Below are positions 22,976 through 30,832 of a stretch of 34,280 nucleotides of DNA, in pieces; the stretch's first letter is position 1; the number at the start of each line of letters is the position of its first letter. Source of the stretch: Candidatus Zhuqueibacterota bacterium (lineage in GTDB: Bacteria; Zhuqueibacterota; Zhuqueibacteria; Residuimicrobiales; Krinioviventaceae); assembly GCA_016934825.1 (NCBI GenBank), contig JAFGSB010000161.1, positions 1-34,280 on the forward strand, read 5' to 3'. The notes beneath the pieces were generated by a model. That model was not told the DNA's origin. It worked only from the letters and a program-made list of their open reading frames with translations, and searched no databases. Both the position numbers and the translations under genes were made by a program.

Positions 22976-25900
22976 GTGTTTAAATATAAATATAATGTAT
23001 GGATATTATTCACGCTGTTGTTTATTTTCGGAATCTGTGAAAATATTTTCGCGGCCGACGATCATTGGGTAAAAGGGACTATCCGGTACAGCGACGGCAC
23101 CTTTCCCAGCGATATAACCTTCAGGGCTTATATCAGCAGCCCTGACCGGCATACCGATGTGATAACAGATGACGGCCCGGATCACAAATATCATCATGAT
23201 ACCGGCGGCGTCGAAATTCAATTGAAATATTTTCATAATAACTGGTCTCCCGGTGAAACACTGTGCATTAATTTTGTGGATACTCACGGGAACCCTTTAA
23301 CTGTATATGTTGTATTGACCAGCAATCCCGAGGATAATTTCGGCACATATACGATGTCGAGAACCAAGGCGAAATTGACCATTAAACATTATATGGAGTC
23401 CTGGGGTAGGATTGAGCCTGTTGACGGCGAACATATATATAACATAGGCGAGGTGGTTCAATTAAGGGCCTATCCGGCAAAAGGATACCGATTCAAATAC
23501 TGGACCACCAATGTGGCCGATCCTTACGCTGCCTTTACAACGGTCACCATGAACGGGGACCAAAAGGTGGACGGCGTTTTTTCAAAATTATATTATACCG
23601 TAACAATGGTTTCCGATCCGCCGGAAGGCGGCGTTACCGATCCTCCTACAGGTGTATACACCGATGTTTATAACAGCGGGGACGTTATACAACTTACAGC
23701 GACGCCGAATCCAGGTTACCGTTTTGTTTCCTGGAGCGGAAATGTGGTTGATTCTACAAGCCAGACGACATCCATTACGATTCTTCAGCATGAAACCATA
23801 ACCGCCAGGTTCGAGCAGGCGTCCTGCACTTTGAATATGCACGTTAATCCGGGCAACGGCGGAACGGTCACTCCCGCTGTCGGCGAGCATACATATGACG
23901 CCGGTACGGTTGTGCCCATCTCCGCCGTACCGCAGACAGGATATTTGTTCGTTAACTGGACCGGCGATGTGGCGGAACCCGACAATCCCAACACGACCGT
24001 CACCATGAACGGCGACAAGGATGTCACCGCCAATTTTTCGAAACCGCAGGTCACCCTTAATTTATCCGTTTCACCCGCGGGATCGGGTACGACCGTACCG
24101 GCCGCAGGGCAGTATTCTGTGGATGAGGATTCCGTGGTAACGCTTCAGGCCGTTGCCGGACCGGGGTACCAGTTTGTGAACTGGACGGGAGCAGTGGCCG
24201 ATCCGAACAATCCCAACACAACGGTAACCATGAGCGAAAATAAAACGGTAACGGCAAATTTCGCAAGAATAAAAGTAACTCTTACCATGTCCGTATCACC
24301 GGCAGGATGGGGTACAACCGCGCCGGCTGTCGGGCAGTATGCGGTAAATATGGATTCCGTGGTCTCGATCCAGGCCGTTGCCGGCGAGGGTTACCAGTTT
24401 GTGAACTGGACGGGAGAAGTGGCCGATCCCAACAATCCCGTTACTACGGTGACCATGACCGGTAATAAAACCGTAACCGCGAATTTTTCAAGACCGCGGG
24501 TCACCCTTAACGTATCCGTTTCACCCGCGGGATCAGGTACAACCGTACCTGCAGCCGGTCAGTATTCGGTGGAAATGGATTCGGTTGTAACACTTCAGGC
24601 TGTTGCCGGACAGGGCTACCAGTTTGTTAACTGGACCGGTGACGTTGCGGACCCGAATAGTCCCAATACGACGGTAACCATAACCGGCCCCAAAACCGTG
24701 ACCGCCAATTTTGAAAAGATTCAGGTTACTCTGGGCCTGGCCGTTTCTCCCGCAGGTTCGGGGACGACCTTGCCTGCTGCCGGGCTGTATTCTGTGGATA
24801 TGGATTCGGTTGTTACAATACAGGCCGTTGCCGGACCGGGGTACCAGTTTGTGAACTGGACGGGAGAAGTGGCCGATCCTAACAATCCTGTTACAACGGT
24901 AACAATGACCGGTAATAAAGCTGTAACAGCCAAATTCGAAAAATTAAAAGTTACCCTGACATTATCCGTATTGCCCGAAGGCTGGGGTACGTCCATACCG
25001 ACAGCGGGACAATATACTGTGGAAATGGATTCGGTTGTTGCGATCCAGGCCGTTGCCGGCGAGGGCTACCAGTTTGTGAACTGGACGGGAGAAGTGGCCG
25101 ACCCCAACAATCCCGTTACAACGGTGACCATGACCGGCCATAAAACCGTAATTGCCAATTTTGAAAAGGCAAAAATTAGCCTGACCATATCCGTTTCACC
25201 TTCCGGTTCGGGTACGACAGTGCCCGCCGCCGGACAATATACAGTGGAAAAAGATTCTGTGCTTGCGCTGCAGGCCATTGCCAATGAGGGATACTTTTTT
25301 GTAAACTGGACGGGTGATGTGGCGGACCCCAACAATCCCGTTACGACGGTGACTATAACCGGCAATATGGAAGTAAAAGCGAATTTTGCCAAGCCCAAAG
25401 TTTCACTGACTTTATCCGTTCTGCCGGAAGACGCCGGAACGACCGTGCCGCCGGTCGGTCAATATTCCGTGGACACGGATTCTGTTGTTATGATTGAAGC
25501 CAGGGCGGCCGCGGGTTTCCAGTTTGTGAACTGGACGGGCAAAGTAGCGGAGCCGGATTCCGCGCGAACGACAGTTACAATGGATTCAAGTAGAAATATT
25601 ACTGCAAATTTTATAGCTTTAACGGACGTTGTTGTTACGACAAACCCGGTCGGACTGCGTATCGTCGTAGACGGAAATCCTTACTACTCGCCTCAGGTGT
25701 TCAGTTGGGTTGGCGGTTCGGAACATACAATCGGTATCGATTCGACGGAACAAAACGGCAGTAAAGGAATAAGATACCTGTATGAGGGCTGGAGCGATGA
25801 GGGAGAGCAAATACATAATATAATTACGGGCGATAAATTTCTGTATACCGCGAATTTTAAAACCCAATATTATCTTTTTACTCTTGTGGAACCGGAAAAC

Positions 25901-27436
25901 GCCGGCATAATAACGCCTGCCGCCCCGGGCGCCTGGTTTGACAGTGGTACTGAGGTCCCCGTCACGGTGACGGAAAACCCGGAAACCGGGTATGTATTCT
26001 GGGAGTGGAGCGGTAATCTGAACGGCTCCGCGAATCCGGATACGGTCGTCATGGATACGACCAAATCCGTAACCGCACGTTTTATTGCCAGTGATTCTGA
26101 AGCGCCTGTTTTGACGAATGTCTATCCGGTTAAAGAGGCCCTGGAAATACCACGAAACACATCAATACAATTTAAACTGTCTGACGAGGTGAGCGGTATA
26201 AATCCGTCAACTCTACAATTTACTGTGGAAGCTTTTACTGTAATATCAAACGGAGTAGACCAGACTGAAGGAAGAACAAATATCGTTTTTAACGGGCATG
26301 GCTGTTCCGTATTTTATCAGCCTGAACAATCGTTTGATGAGGGTGAATCCATTGTTGTCAATATCGAATGTGAAGACCAGTCGTTGTTCAAAAACAGGCT
26401 GGACAGCACTTTTTCGTTTAAAATCGGTTCATCTCAGATTGTTTACACAAAAAGAGATACCGTCAATCAAACCGGCGGAGTGGTATTTGATGATACAACC
26501 GGGATAACGGTGACCATTCCGGCAAATGCGCTTGCCGATACGACTGAAATTACCATCAATGTTGTCAAAGATTACCCGGAATTACCGCCCGGCAGGAAAG
26601 GTCTGTCGTTGGGCGCTTATTTCGGGCCATCGGGACTGCAATTCGCCGATTCGGTAACCATTTCCATACCCTATGATCAGGCGGTACTGGACAGTGCGGG
26701 CGTAACGAATCCGATGGACCTGAAGGTATATTATTTTTCCGTATTGTCGGGCCAATGGATTACATTAAAAGTGATCGGCGCCGATGCTAAGAATATCTTT
26801 GTAAAAGTAAAGGAATTCTGCTACCTGGTCTATGGTGTTAAATATACGACTTTGAGTAAACCCAATACGCCGGTCGGACAAACAAAATTGTTGGTCAATA
26901 CGCTGTATGGATTTGAAACTTCAAAGGTTAGTTCACTCCTCGGTCATGCCGTGGAATATAGATTTGATTGGGGCGACGGCTATATGTCAAGCTGGTCGCA
27001 GGACACAACCGCTGCCCATAAATGGACGGATATGGGAAGATTCGGCGTTGTGGCCTTTGCCAGGTCCATTACCGATTCGACGCAGACCAATCAATCCGAT
27101 ACACTGTTTGTGACGGTAACAGACCTGTCCTCCATCGACCCGGACGGCGCTGCTCCGAAATCGTTCAGGTTATCACAGAATTTTCCGAATCCCTTTAATC
27201 CGCAGACAACGATCAAATATCAGGTACCGAAGAATATAAATGTTACCCTGGAGATCTATAATGTCAACGGACAAAAGATCAAAACGCTGGTAAATGAAGA
27301 AAAGGTGACGGGGTCTTATACGGTCATCTGGGACGGAAGAGATGATTATAATGTGGCCGTTTCATCCGGATTGTACTTTTTAAAGATGAAGGCCGGTGAT
27401 TATACCAAAGTGGTCAAAATGTCGTTTTTGAAGTAA
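22976..27436 (+). CDS. Giant adhesin-like protein with homogenised InlB-B repeats, T9SS cargo
   Basis: A 1486-residue exported protein. The signal peptide ends near IFAA, followed by one PHxVxG-type module (DHWVKGTIRYSDGTFPSD). Ten class B InlB-like repeats come next, the last eight exactly 75 residues each (core GYQFVNWTGEVADPNNP, then TVTMTGNKTVTANF). After them are one class A and one class B repeat, an Ig-like domain (APVLTNVYPVKEALEIPRN), a ZU5-like domain (TGGVVFDDTTGITVTIPANA), a PKD-like domain (FDWGDGYMSSWS) and the sorting domain (SQNFPNPFNPQT). From the final A/B pair onward it is colinear with its upstream paralogue, except for the added PKD-like domain. The GTG at 22976 is preferred over the ATG at 22961, because that ATG is embedded in the GGAGG site that serves the GTG eight bases later. 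Confidence 0.85.
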   Translation: MFKYKYNVWILFTLLFIFGICENIFAADDHWVKGTIRYSDGTFPSDITFRAYISSPDRHTDVITDDGPDHKYHHDTGGVEIQLKYFHNNWSPGETLCINFVDTHGNPLTVYVVLTSNPEDNFGTYTMSRTKAKLTIKHYMESWGRIEPVDGEHIYNIGEVVQLRAYPAKGYRFKYWTTNVADPYAAFTTVTMNGDQKVDGVFSKLYYTVTMVSDPPEGGVTDPPTGVYTDVYNSGDVIQLTATPNPGYRFVSWSGNVVDSTSQTTSITILQHETITARFEQASCTLNMHVNPGNGGTVTPAVGEHTYDAGTVVPISAVPQTGYLFVNWTGDVAEPDNPNTTVTMNGDKDVTANFSKPQVTLNLSVSPAGSGTTVPAAGQYSVDEDSVVTLQAVAGPGYQFVNWTGAVADPNNPNTTVTMSENKTVTANFARIKVTLTMSVSPAGWGTTAPAVGQYAVNMDSVVSIQAVAGEGYQFVNWTGEVADPNNPVTTVTMTGNKTVTANFSRPRVTLNVSVSPAGSGTTVPAAGQYSVEMDSVVTLQAVAGQGYQFVNWTGDVADPNSPNTTVTITGPKTVTANFEKIQVTLGLAVSPAGSGTTLPAAGLYSVDMDSVVTIQAVAGPGYQFVNWTGEVADPNNPVTTVTMTGNKAVTAKFEKLKVTLTLSVLPEGWGTSIPTAGQYTVEMDSVVAIQAVAGEGYQFVNWTGEVADPNNPVTTVTMTGHKTVIANFEKAKISLTISVSPSGSGTTVPAAGQYTVEKDSVLALQAIANEGYFFVNWTGDVADPNNPVTTVTITGNMEVKANFAKPKVSLTLSVLPEDAGTTVPPVGQYSVDTDSVVMIEARAAAGFQFVNWTGKVAEPDSARTTVTMDSSRNITANFIALTDVVVTTNPVGLRIVVDGNPYYSPQVFSWVGGSEHTIGIDSTEQNGSKGIRYLYEGWSDEGEQIHNIITGDKFLYTANFKTQYYLFTLVEPENAGIITPAAPGAWFDSGTEVPVTVTENPETGYVFWEWSGNLNGSANPDTVVMDTTKSVTARFIASDSEAPVLTNVYPVKEALEIPRNTSIQFKLSDEVSGINPSTLQFTVEAFTVISNGVDQTEGRTNIVFNGHGCSVFYQPEQSFDEGESIVVNIECEDQSLFKNRLDSTFSFKIGSSQIVYTKRDTVNQTGGVVFDDTTGITVTIPANALADTTEITINVVKDYPELPPGRKGLSLGAYFGPSGLQFADSVTISIPYDQAVLDSAGVTNPMDLKVYYFSVLSGQWITLKVIGADAKNIFVKVKEFCYLVYGVKYTTLSKPNTPVGQTKLLVNTLYGFETSKVSSLLGHAVEYRFDWGDGYMSSWSQDTTAAHKWTDMGRFGVVAFARSITDSTQTNQSDTLFVTVTDLSSIDPDGAAPKSFRLSQNFPNPFNPQTTIKYQVPKNINVTLEIYNVNGQKIKTLVNEEKVTGSYTVIWDGRDDYNVAVSSGLYFLKMKAGDYTKVVKMSFLK
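23822..25621 (+). repeat. Eight exact-length 225-bp in-frame repeats
   Basis: Repeat units start at 23822, 24047, 24272, 24497, 24722, 24947, 25172 and 25397: eight units of exactly 225 bp with no indels. The middle units share long near-identical DNA stretches, for example TACCAGTTTGTGAACTGGAC followed by GGGAGAAGTGGCCGA in several copies. Two longer, more diverged units precede them (from about 23363). The constant length and patchwork identity indicate recent duplication or gene conversion. Confidence 0.9.
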
Positions 27437-27443
27437 AACAAAC

Positions 27444-27521
27444 CTCTGTGATCTCAGAGCTCTCCGTGGTTTGATGAATATTTTAATAAACCACCGAGGA
27501 CACTGAGGTCACAGAGTTTTT
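27444..27521 (+). terminator. Long hairpin terminator
   Basis: Outer arms CTCTGTG (27444-27450) and CACAGAG (27510-27516) and inner arms GTGGTTT (27466-27472) and AAACCAC (27488-27494) form an imperfect hairpin of about 29 bp per arm, followed by TTTTT. It lies just after the stop of the second giant adhesin gene and insulates it from radC. A-rich sequence on the left side could let it work leftward as well. Intergenic palindromes with CTCTGTG and CCGTGG words recur in other bacterial genomes, so it may be a dispersed element. Confidence 0.7.
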
Positions 27522-27604
27522 AATTTTTACATGGTAATTAAAAATTAAATCATTTTTACGATTACACGTCCCGGGTTACATTCTGTTCAGAATTTTTATC
27601 GCAT

Positions 27605-27633
27605 TTGACTCTTGATTTTTATTTAATTATAAT
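27605..27633 (+). promoter_or_regulatory. Near-consensus sigma-70 promoter upstream of radC
   Basis: TTGACT at 27605-27610 and a perfect TATAAT at 27628-27633 are separated by exactly 17 bp. Transcription should start near 27640, leaving a leader of about 54 nt before radC and possibly driving the whole radC-BMC run. Confidence 0.65.
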
Positions 27634-27693
27634 ATATATTCACCAGTATCCGGTTAAATCCGGAGACGGGTTTTATAAATTGAAATTTTATAT

Positions 27694-28389
27694 ATGGGGA
27701 AATATAATACAAAAATACCGGATTGGCCGGAGGACGAACGTCCGCGTGAGCGGATGTTGAATCACGGACCGGAAGCCCTGTCCGAAGCGGAATTGCTGGG
27801 TATTCTGCTCAGAACGGGGAATGGTAAAAATACCTCCGTTGATCTGGCGCGGCTTTTATTAAAGAAATTCGAAGGTTTGCGCGGGCTGGATCAAAAACCG
27901 GTTAATGTTCTTTGTGAAGAAAAAGGCATCGGCCTGGCCAAAGCCTGCCAGATAAAAGCCGCTTTGGAAATTGCAAAAAGACTGGTACAGCAGCAGTCGC
28001 GGGTCCGCGAACGGATCAGCAGTTCCGAAGACGTTTACAAACTGGTGCATTTGCGCATGCGGGATTTGGGACGCGAAGAATTCAGGGTTGTTTTTTTGTC
28101 CCGGCGTAACGAAATCATTGCGGATAAGGTGCTGTTTGAAGGAAGTTTGGTGGAGAGTGTGGCTTCTCCCCGAGAAATTATTTTAAATGCCGTGCAATTG
28201 GCGGCAGCCAACGTCATATTACTGCATAATCATCCCAGCGGCAATCCGTATCCGTCAAATGAGGATAAAAATATCACTCAAAAAATTGTCAAAGCCTGCA
28301 AATTTGTTGAAATCGCTGTCCTGGATCATATCATTATCGGCAAAGATTCATATTTCAGTTTTGCCGATAAGGGATTAATATCGTCATAA
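27694..28389 (+). CDS. radC: RadC-family JAB1/MPN-domain protein
   Basis: A 231-residue RadC (UPF0758) protein. The N-terminal half has the helix-hairpin-helix-like lead domain (DWPEDERPRERMLNHGPEAL, SEAELLGILLRTG, then GIGLAKACQIKAALEIAKR). The C-terminal half is a JAB1/MPN metal-binding domain with the JAMM ligands His178, His180 and Asp191 in HNHPSGNPYPSNED. Length matches the family. Despite its name, a direct role in DNA repair is doubtful and the biochemical activity is unsettled. It is the first gene after a near-consensus promoter and lies only 22 bp before the first microcompartment gene. The two are probably co-transcribed, though radC is usually not part of BMC loci. Confidence 0.92.
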   Translation: MGKYNTKIPDWPEDERPRERMLNHGPEALSEAELLGILLRTGNGKNTSVDLARLLLKKFEGLRGLDQKPVNVLCEEKGIGLAKACQIKAALEIAKRLVQQQSRVRERISSSEDVYKLVHLRMRDLGREEFRVVFLSRRNEIIADKVLFEGSLVESVASPREIILNAVQLAAANVILLHNHPSGNPYPSNEDKNITQKIVKACKFVEIAVLDHIIIGKDSYFSFADKGLISS

Positions 28390-28411
28390 ATATAGATTTA
28401 AAGGAGATAAA

Positions 28412-28708
28412 TTGGAAATTGGTAAAATAGTCGGTACAGTTGTGTCCACGGTAAAAGATAAAAAATTATCGGGCAGCAAATTACTTATTGTCAACATAAC
28501 TTCCGCGGACGGGAAACCGACGTCAAATCATGTTATTGCCGTCGACACGGTTGGCGCCGGCACCGGGGAACTGGTTATCATTGTGCGGGGCAGTTCCGCG
28601 CGGCAGGCCCAAAACATGGAGACCGTACCCACGGACACAAGTATTATCGGCATTATCGACACGCTGGAATATGAAGGTAAAGTGGTTTTTCAAAAATACC
28701 CGACCTGA
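28412..28708 (+). CDS. BMC-P vertex shell protein (EutN/CcmL family), copy 1
   Basis: A 98-residue EutN/CcmL protein. Family members form pentamers that cap the vertices of bacterial microcompartment shells. Hallmarks are GKIVGTVVSTVKDKKLSG and KLLIVNI at the N-terminus, AVDTVGAGTGELVIIVRGSS in the middle, and PTDTSIIGIIDTL near the C-terminus. The TTG start follows AAAGGAGATAAA. It lies directly upstream of the aldehyde dehydrogenase. Of the three copies here it is the most canonical in sequence. Confidence 0.92.
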   Translation: MEIGKIVGTVVSTVKDKKLSGSKLLIVNITSADGKPTSNHVIAVDTVGAGTGELVIIVRGSSARQAQNMETVPTDTSIIGIIDTLEYEGKVVFQKYPT

Positions 28709-28757
28709 TATTTAGAGATCTCGGAATGTTAACTTTTTTTAATAGAGGATTCTTGTC

Positions 28758-30179
28758 GTGGATGAAAAACAAATAAGTGTAATTGTTCAAAAGGTACTGA
28801 ACGAACTAGGGAAAAACGGCGAAAAAAAATCCGATGTCCCATGTAATACATGCCAGAGCGGTGTTTTTGACCGCATTGAGGATGCAATTGAGGCGGCATA
28901 CCAGGCACAACTCCAGCTTGTCAACCAGACAATTGAAAAGCGGAAAGAGATCATCGAAGCCATCCGCCGGGTCGGACAGGATAATGCCGTTGAGTTTGCA
29001 CGAAGAACCATAGATGAGACCCGGATGGGTCGATATGAACATAAAGTATTAAAATGCCAGTTGGCTTCCAAACACACACTTGGCGTTGAAGACCTTGAGA
29101 CCATAGCGTGGTCCGGTGATCATGGCCTGACTATAGAAGAACTCGCGCCGTTCGGTGTCATTGGCGCTATTTTACCGTCAACACACCCGGTGCCGACGAT
29201 GATCAATAATTCGATCAGTATGATATCGGCCGGCAACTCGGTTGTTGTCAACGCGCACCCCGGCGCGAAAAACGTGTCGAATTTTGCAGTTCAGTTGTTA
29301 AATCAGGGGATCATAGCCGCGGGAGGACCGGCGAACCTGATTGCATGCGCCAAAAGTCCCACCATGGAAACCGGACAAGTATTGTTCACGCATCCCAAAA
29401 TCGCCATACTGACCATTACCGGCGGTCCCGGTGTGGTCAAAGCCGCGATGAAGGCCGGGAAACGCGCTATTTGCGCCGGTCCCGGTAATCCGCCCGTTGT
29501 GGTCGATGAAACGGCGGATCTGGCAAACGCCGCGAAATGTATCGTGGCGGGCGCCACATTTGATAATAACCTGTTATGTATCGGTGAAAAGATCATCATA
29601 GCCGTCGAATCCATCGCCGATGAGCTGAAACGGCAGCTAACGGCGCATAATTCTTTTGAAATATCCACAAAGCAAATGGATGATCTGGCCAATATCGTGT
29701 TCAAGAACGGCGGCTGGGGCGAAGAGGAACCTTTTCTGAATCGTGAATGGGTCGGAAAAGACGCCCAAACGCTGGCGCAGGCGCTTGGTATCAGCGTACC
29801 CCCGGACACGGAAATGTTGTTCGGCGAAACGCCGGATGATCATCCGTTTGTCAACGGGGAACAGATGATGTGTTGTCTGCCGTTTTTGAGATCACCCAAT
29901 GTAGACGCGGCGATATTACTGGCGCAAAAAGTTGAACACTCTTTCCGGCATTCGGCGATGATGCATTCCAAGAATGTCGAAAATATGACCAAAATGGGTA
30001 AAATAATGAATTGTACGCTTTTTGTGAAGAACGGCCCCTCCTCGGCCGGACTGGGAATCGGCGGCGAGGGATATTTTACCCATAGTATCGCCAGCCCGAC
30101 AGGCGAAGGTATCACGTCGACGCGGACATTCACCCGCCGGCGCCGCTGCGCAATGGTAGATTATTTAAATATTTTATAA
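28758..30179 (+). CDS. CoA-acylating aldehyde dehydrogenase of a microcompartment (PduP/EutE-like)
   Basis: A 473-residue PduP/EutE-family enzyme that oxidises an aldehyde to an acyl-CoA with NAD+ and CoA inside a microcompartment. The catalytic cysteine is Cys274 in NNLLCIGEK. ITGGPGVVKAAMKAGKRAI and AGPGNPPVVVDETAD match the cofactor-binding region. The first 18 residues (ISVIVQKVLNEL core) form an amphipathic helix, followed by a linker and then GVFDRIEDAIEAA. This is the layout of PduP, whose N-terminal helix is an encapsulation peptide. Next to a class II fuculose/rhamnulose-phosphate-type aldolase the natural substrate is likely L-lactaldehyde, giving lactoyl-CoA; this is inferred from context. 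The GTG start follows GAGG. The next gene starts 12 bp after the stop. Confidence 0.92.
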   Translation: MDEKQISVIVQKVLNELGKNGEKKSDVPCNTCQSGVFDRIEDAIEAAYQAQLQLVNQTIEKRKEIIEAIRRVGQDNAVEFARRTIDETRMGRYEHKVLKCQLASKHTLGVEDLETIAWSGDHGLTIEELAPFGVIGAILPSTHPVPTMINNSISMISAGNSVVVNAHPGAKNVSNFAVQLLNQGIIAAGGPANLIACAKSPTMETGQVLFTHPKIAILTITGGPGVVKAAMKAGKRAICAGPGNPPVVVDETADLANAAKCIVAGATFDNNLLCIGEKIIIAVESIADELKRQLTAHNSFEISTKQMDDLANIVFKNGGWGEEEPFLNREWVGKDAQTLAQALGISVPPDTEMLFGETPDDHPFVNGEQMMCCLPFLRSPNVDAAILLAQKVEHSFRHSAMMHSKNVENMTKMGKIMNCTLFVKNGPSSAGLGIGGEGYFTHSIASPTGEGITSTRTFTRRRRCAMVDYLNIL

Positions 30180-30191
30180 GGTACGAATGGT

Positions 30192-30524
30192 ATGAAACTC
30201 GGAATAATCGTCGGCAAAGTCTGGGCAACGCAAAAGGACCCCCAGTTAAAAGGGGTGAAATTATATGTCCTTCAGCCCGTGAATGAAAAAAGAGAAAAAA
30301 TGGGCAAACCGATCTTGGCGGCCGATACTGTAGGCGCGGGTCAGGGCGAACTGGTATACTGGGTTGGCGCGCGGGAGGCGACTTTTGCCATGCCCGGCAG
30401 AAAAATACCCAGTGACGCGTCGATAGTCGGCATTGTAGATCATACATATTCTGAAAATAAAGATATTCTAAAACAGCGTCTGTCGGACTGGAAAAACAAA
30501 AATACATCAATCAGCCGGGATTAA
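30192..30524 (+). CDS. BMC-P vertex shell protein (EutN/CcmL family), copy 2, with C-terminal extension
   Basis: A 110-residue EutN/CcmL protein with the expected KLGIIVGKVWATQKDPQLKG start, AADTVGAGQGELVYWV centre and PSDASIVGIVDH. Beyond the usual C-terminal strand it carries about 22 extra residues, highly charged and helix-prone (KDILKQRLSDWKNKN). The GSSAR-type turn of copy 1 is replaced by GAREATF. It follows the aldehyde dehydrogenase by 12 bp and precedes copy 3 by 3 bp, so the genes are clearly co-transcribed. The tail could mediate interaction with cargo or other shell proteins. Confidence 0.9.
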   Translation: MKLGIIVGKVWATQKDPQLKGVKLYVLQPVNEKREKMGKPILAADTVGAGQGELVYWVGAREATFAMPGRKIPSDASIVGIVDHTYSENKDILKQRLSDWKNKNTSISRD

Positions 30525-30527
30525 AAA

Positions 30528-30806
30528 ATGGAATTAGCGGTCGTCATCGGAAATATAACTTCAACAATTTACCATCCGGCTTATAAAAGCTGTAAATTAA
30601 TGCTGGTTGAGAATATTAATCCCGATATGGAACAGAACGGCAATATCACGGTGGCGGTCGATTCCGTTGACGCCGGAATCGGCGATGTCGTGCTGGTTGC
30701 CCGCGAAGGGAAAACAGCCGGCGATGTGCTGGGACAAAAACAGGTACCGGTGCGGAGTGTGATTGTCGGAGTGGTCGATCACCTGAGTGTGACAAAAAGC
30801 AGGTAA
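30528..30806 (+). CDS. BMC-P vertex shell protein (EutN/CcmL family), copy 3
   Basis: A 92-residue EutN/CcmL protein, the most diverged of the three: LAVVIGNITSTIYHPAYKSC at the start, AVDSVDAGIGDVVLVAREGK in the middle (the usual G before AG is D), and PVRSVIVGVVDHLSV at the end. Three BMC-P paralogues in one locus are typical of the Planctomycetes/Verrucomicrobia-type (PVM) fucose/rhamnose microcompartment and its relatives. It is packed between copy 2 and the aldolase. Confidence 0.9.
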   Translation: MELAVVIGNITSTIYHPAYKSCKLMLVENINPDMEQNGNITVAVDSVDAGIGDVVLVAREGKTAGDVLGQKQVPVRSVIVGVVDHLSVTKSR

Positions 30807-30832
30807 ATTTTACTTTAAAAAGAACAGGAATT

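Noticed and set aside
23822-25621. Regular repeats considered as a CRISPR or satellite array
   Set aside because: Units are 225 bp, in frame, and encode a known repeat fold; there are no short repeats with unique spacers.
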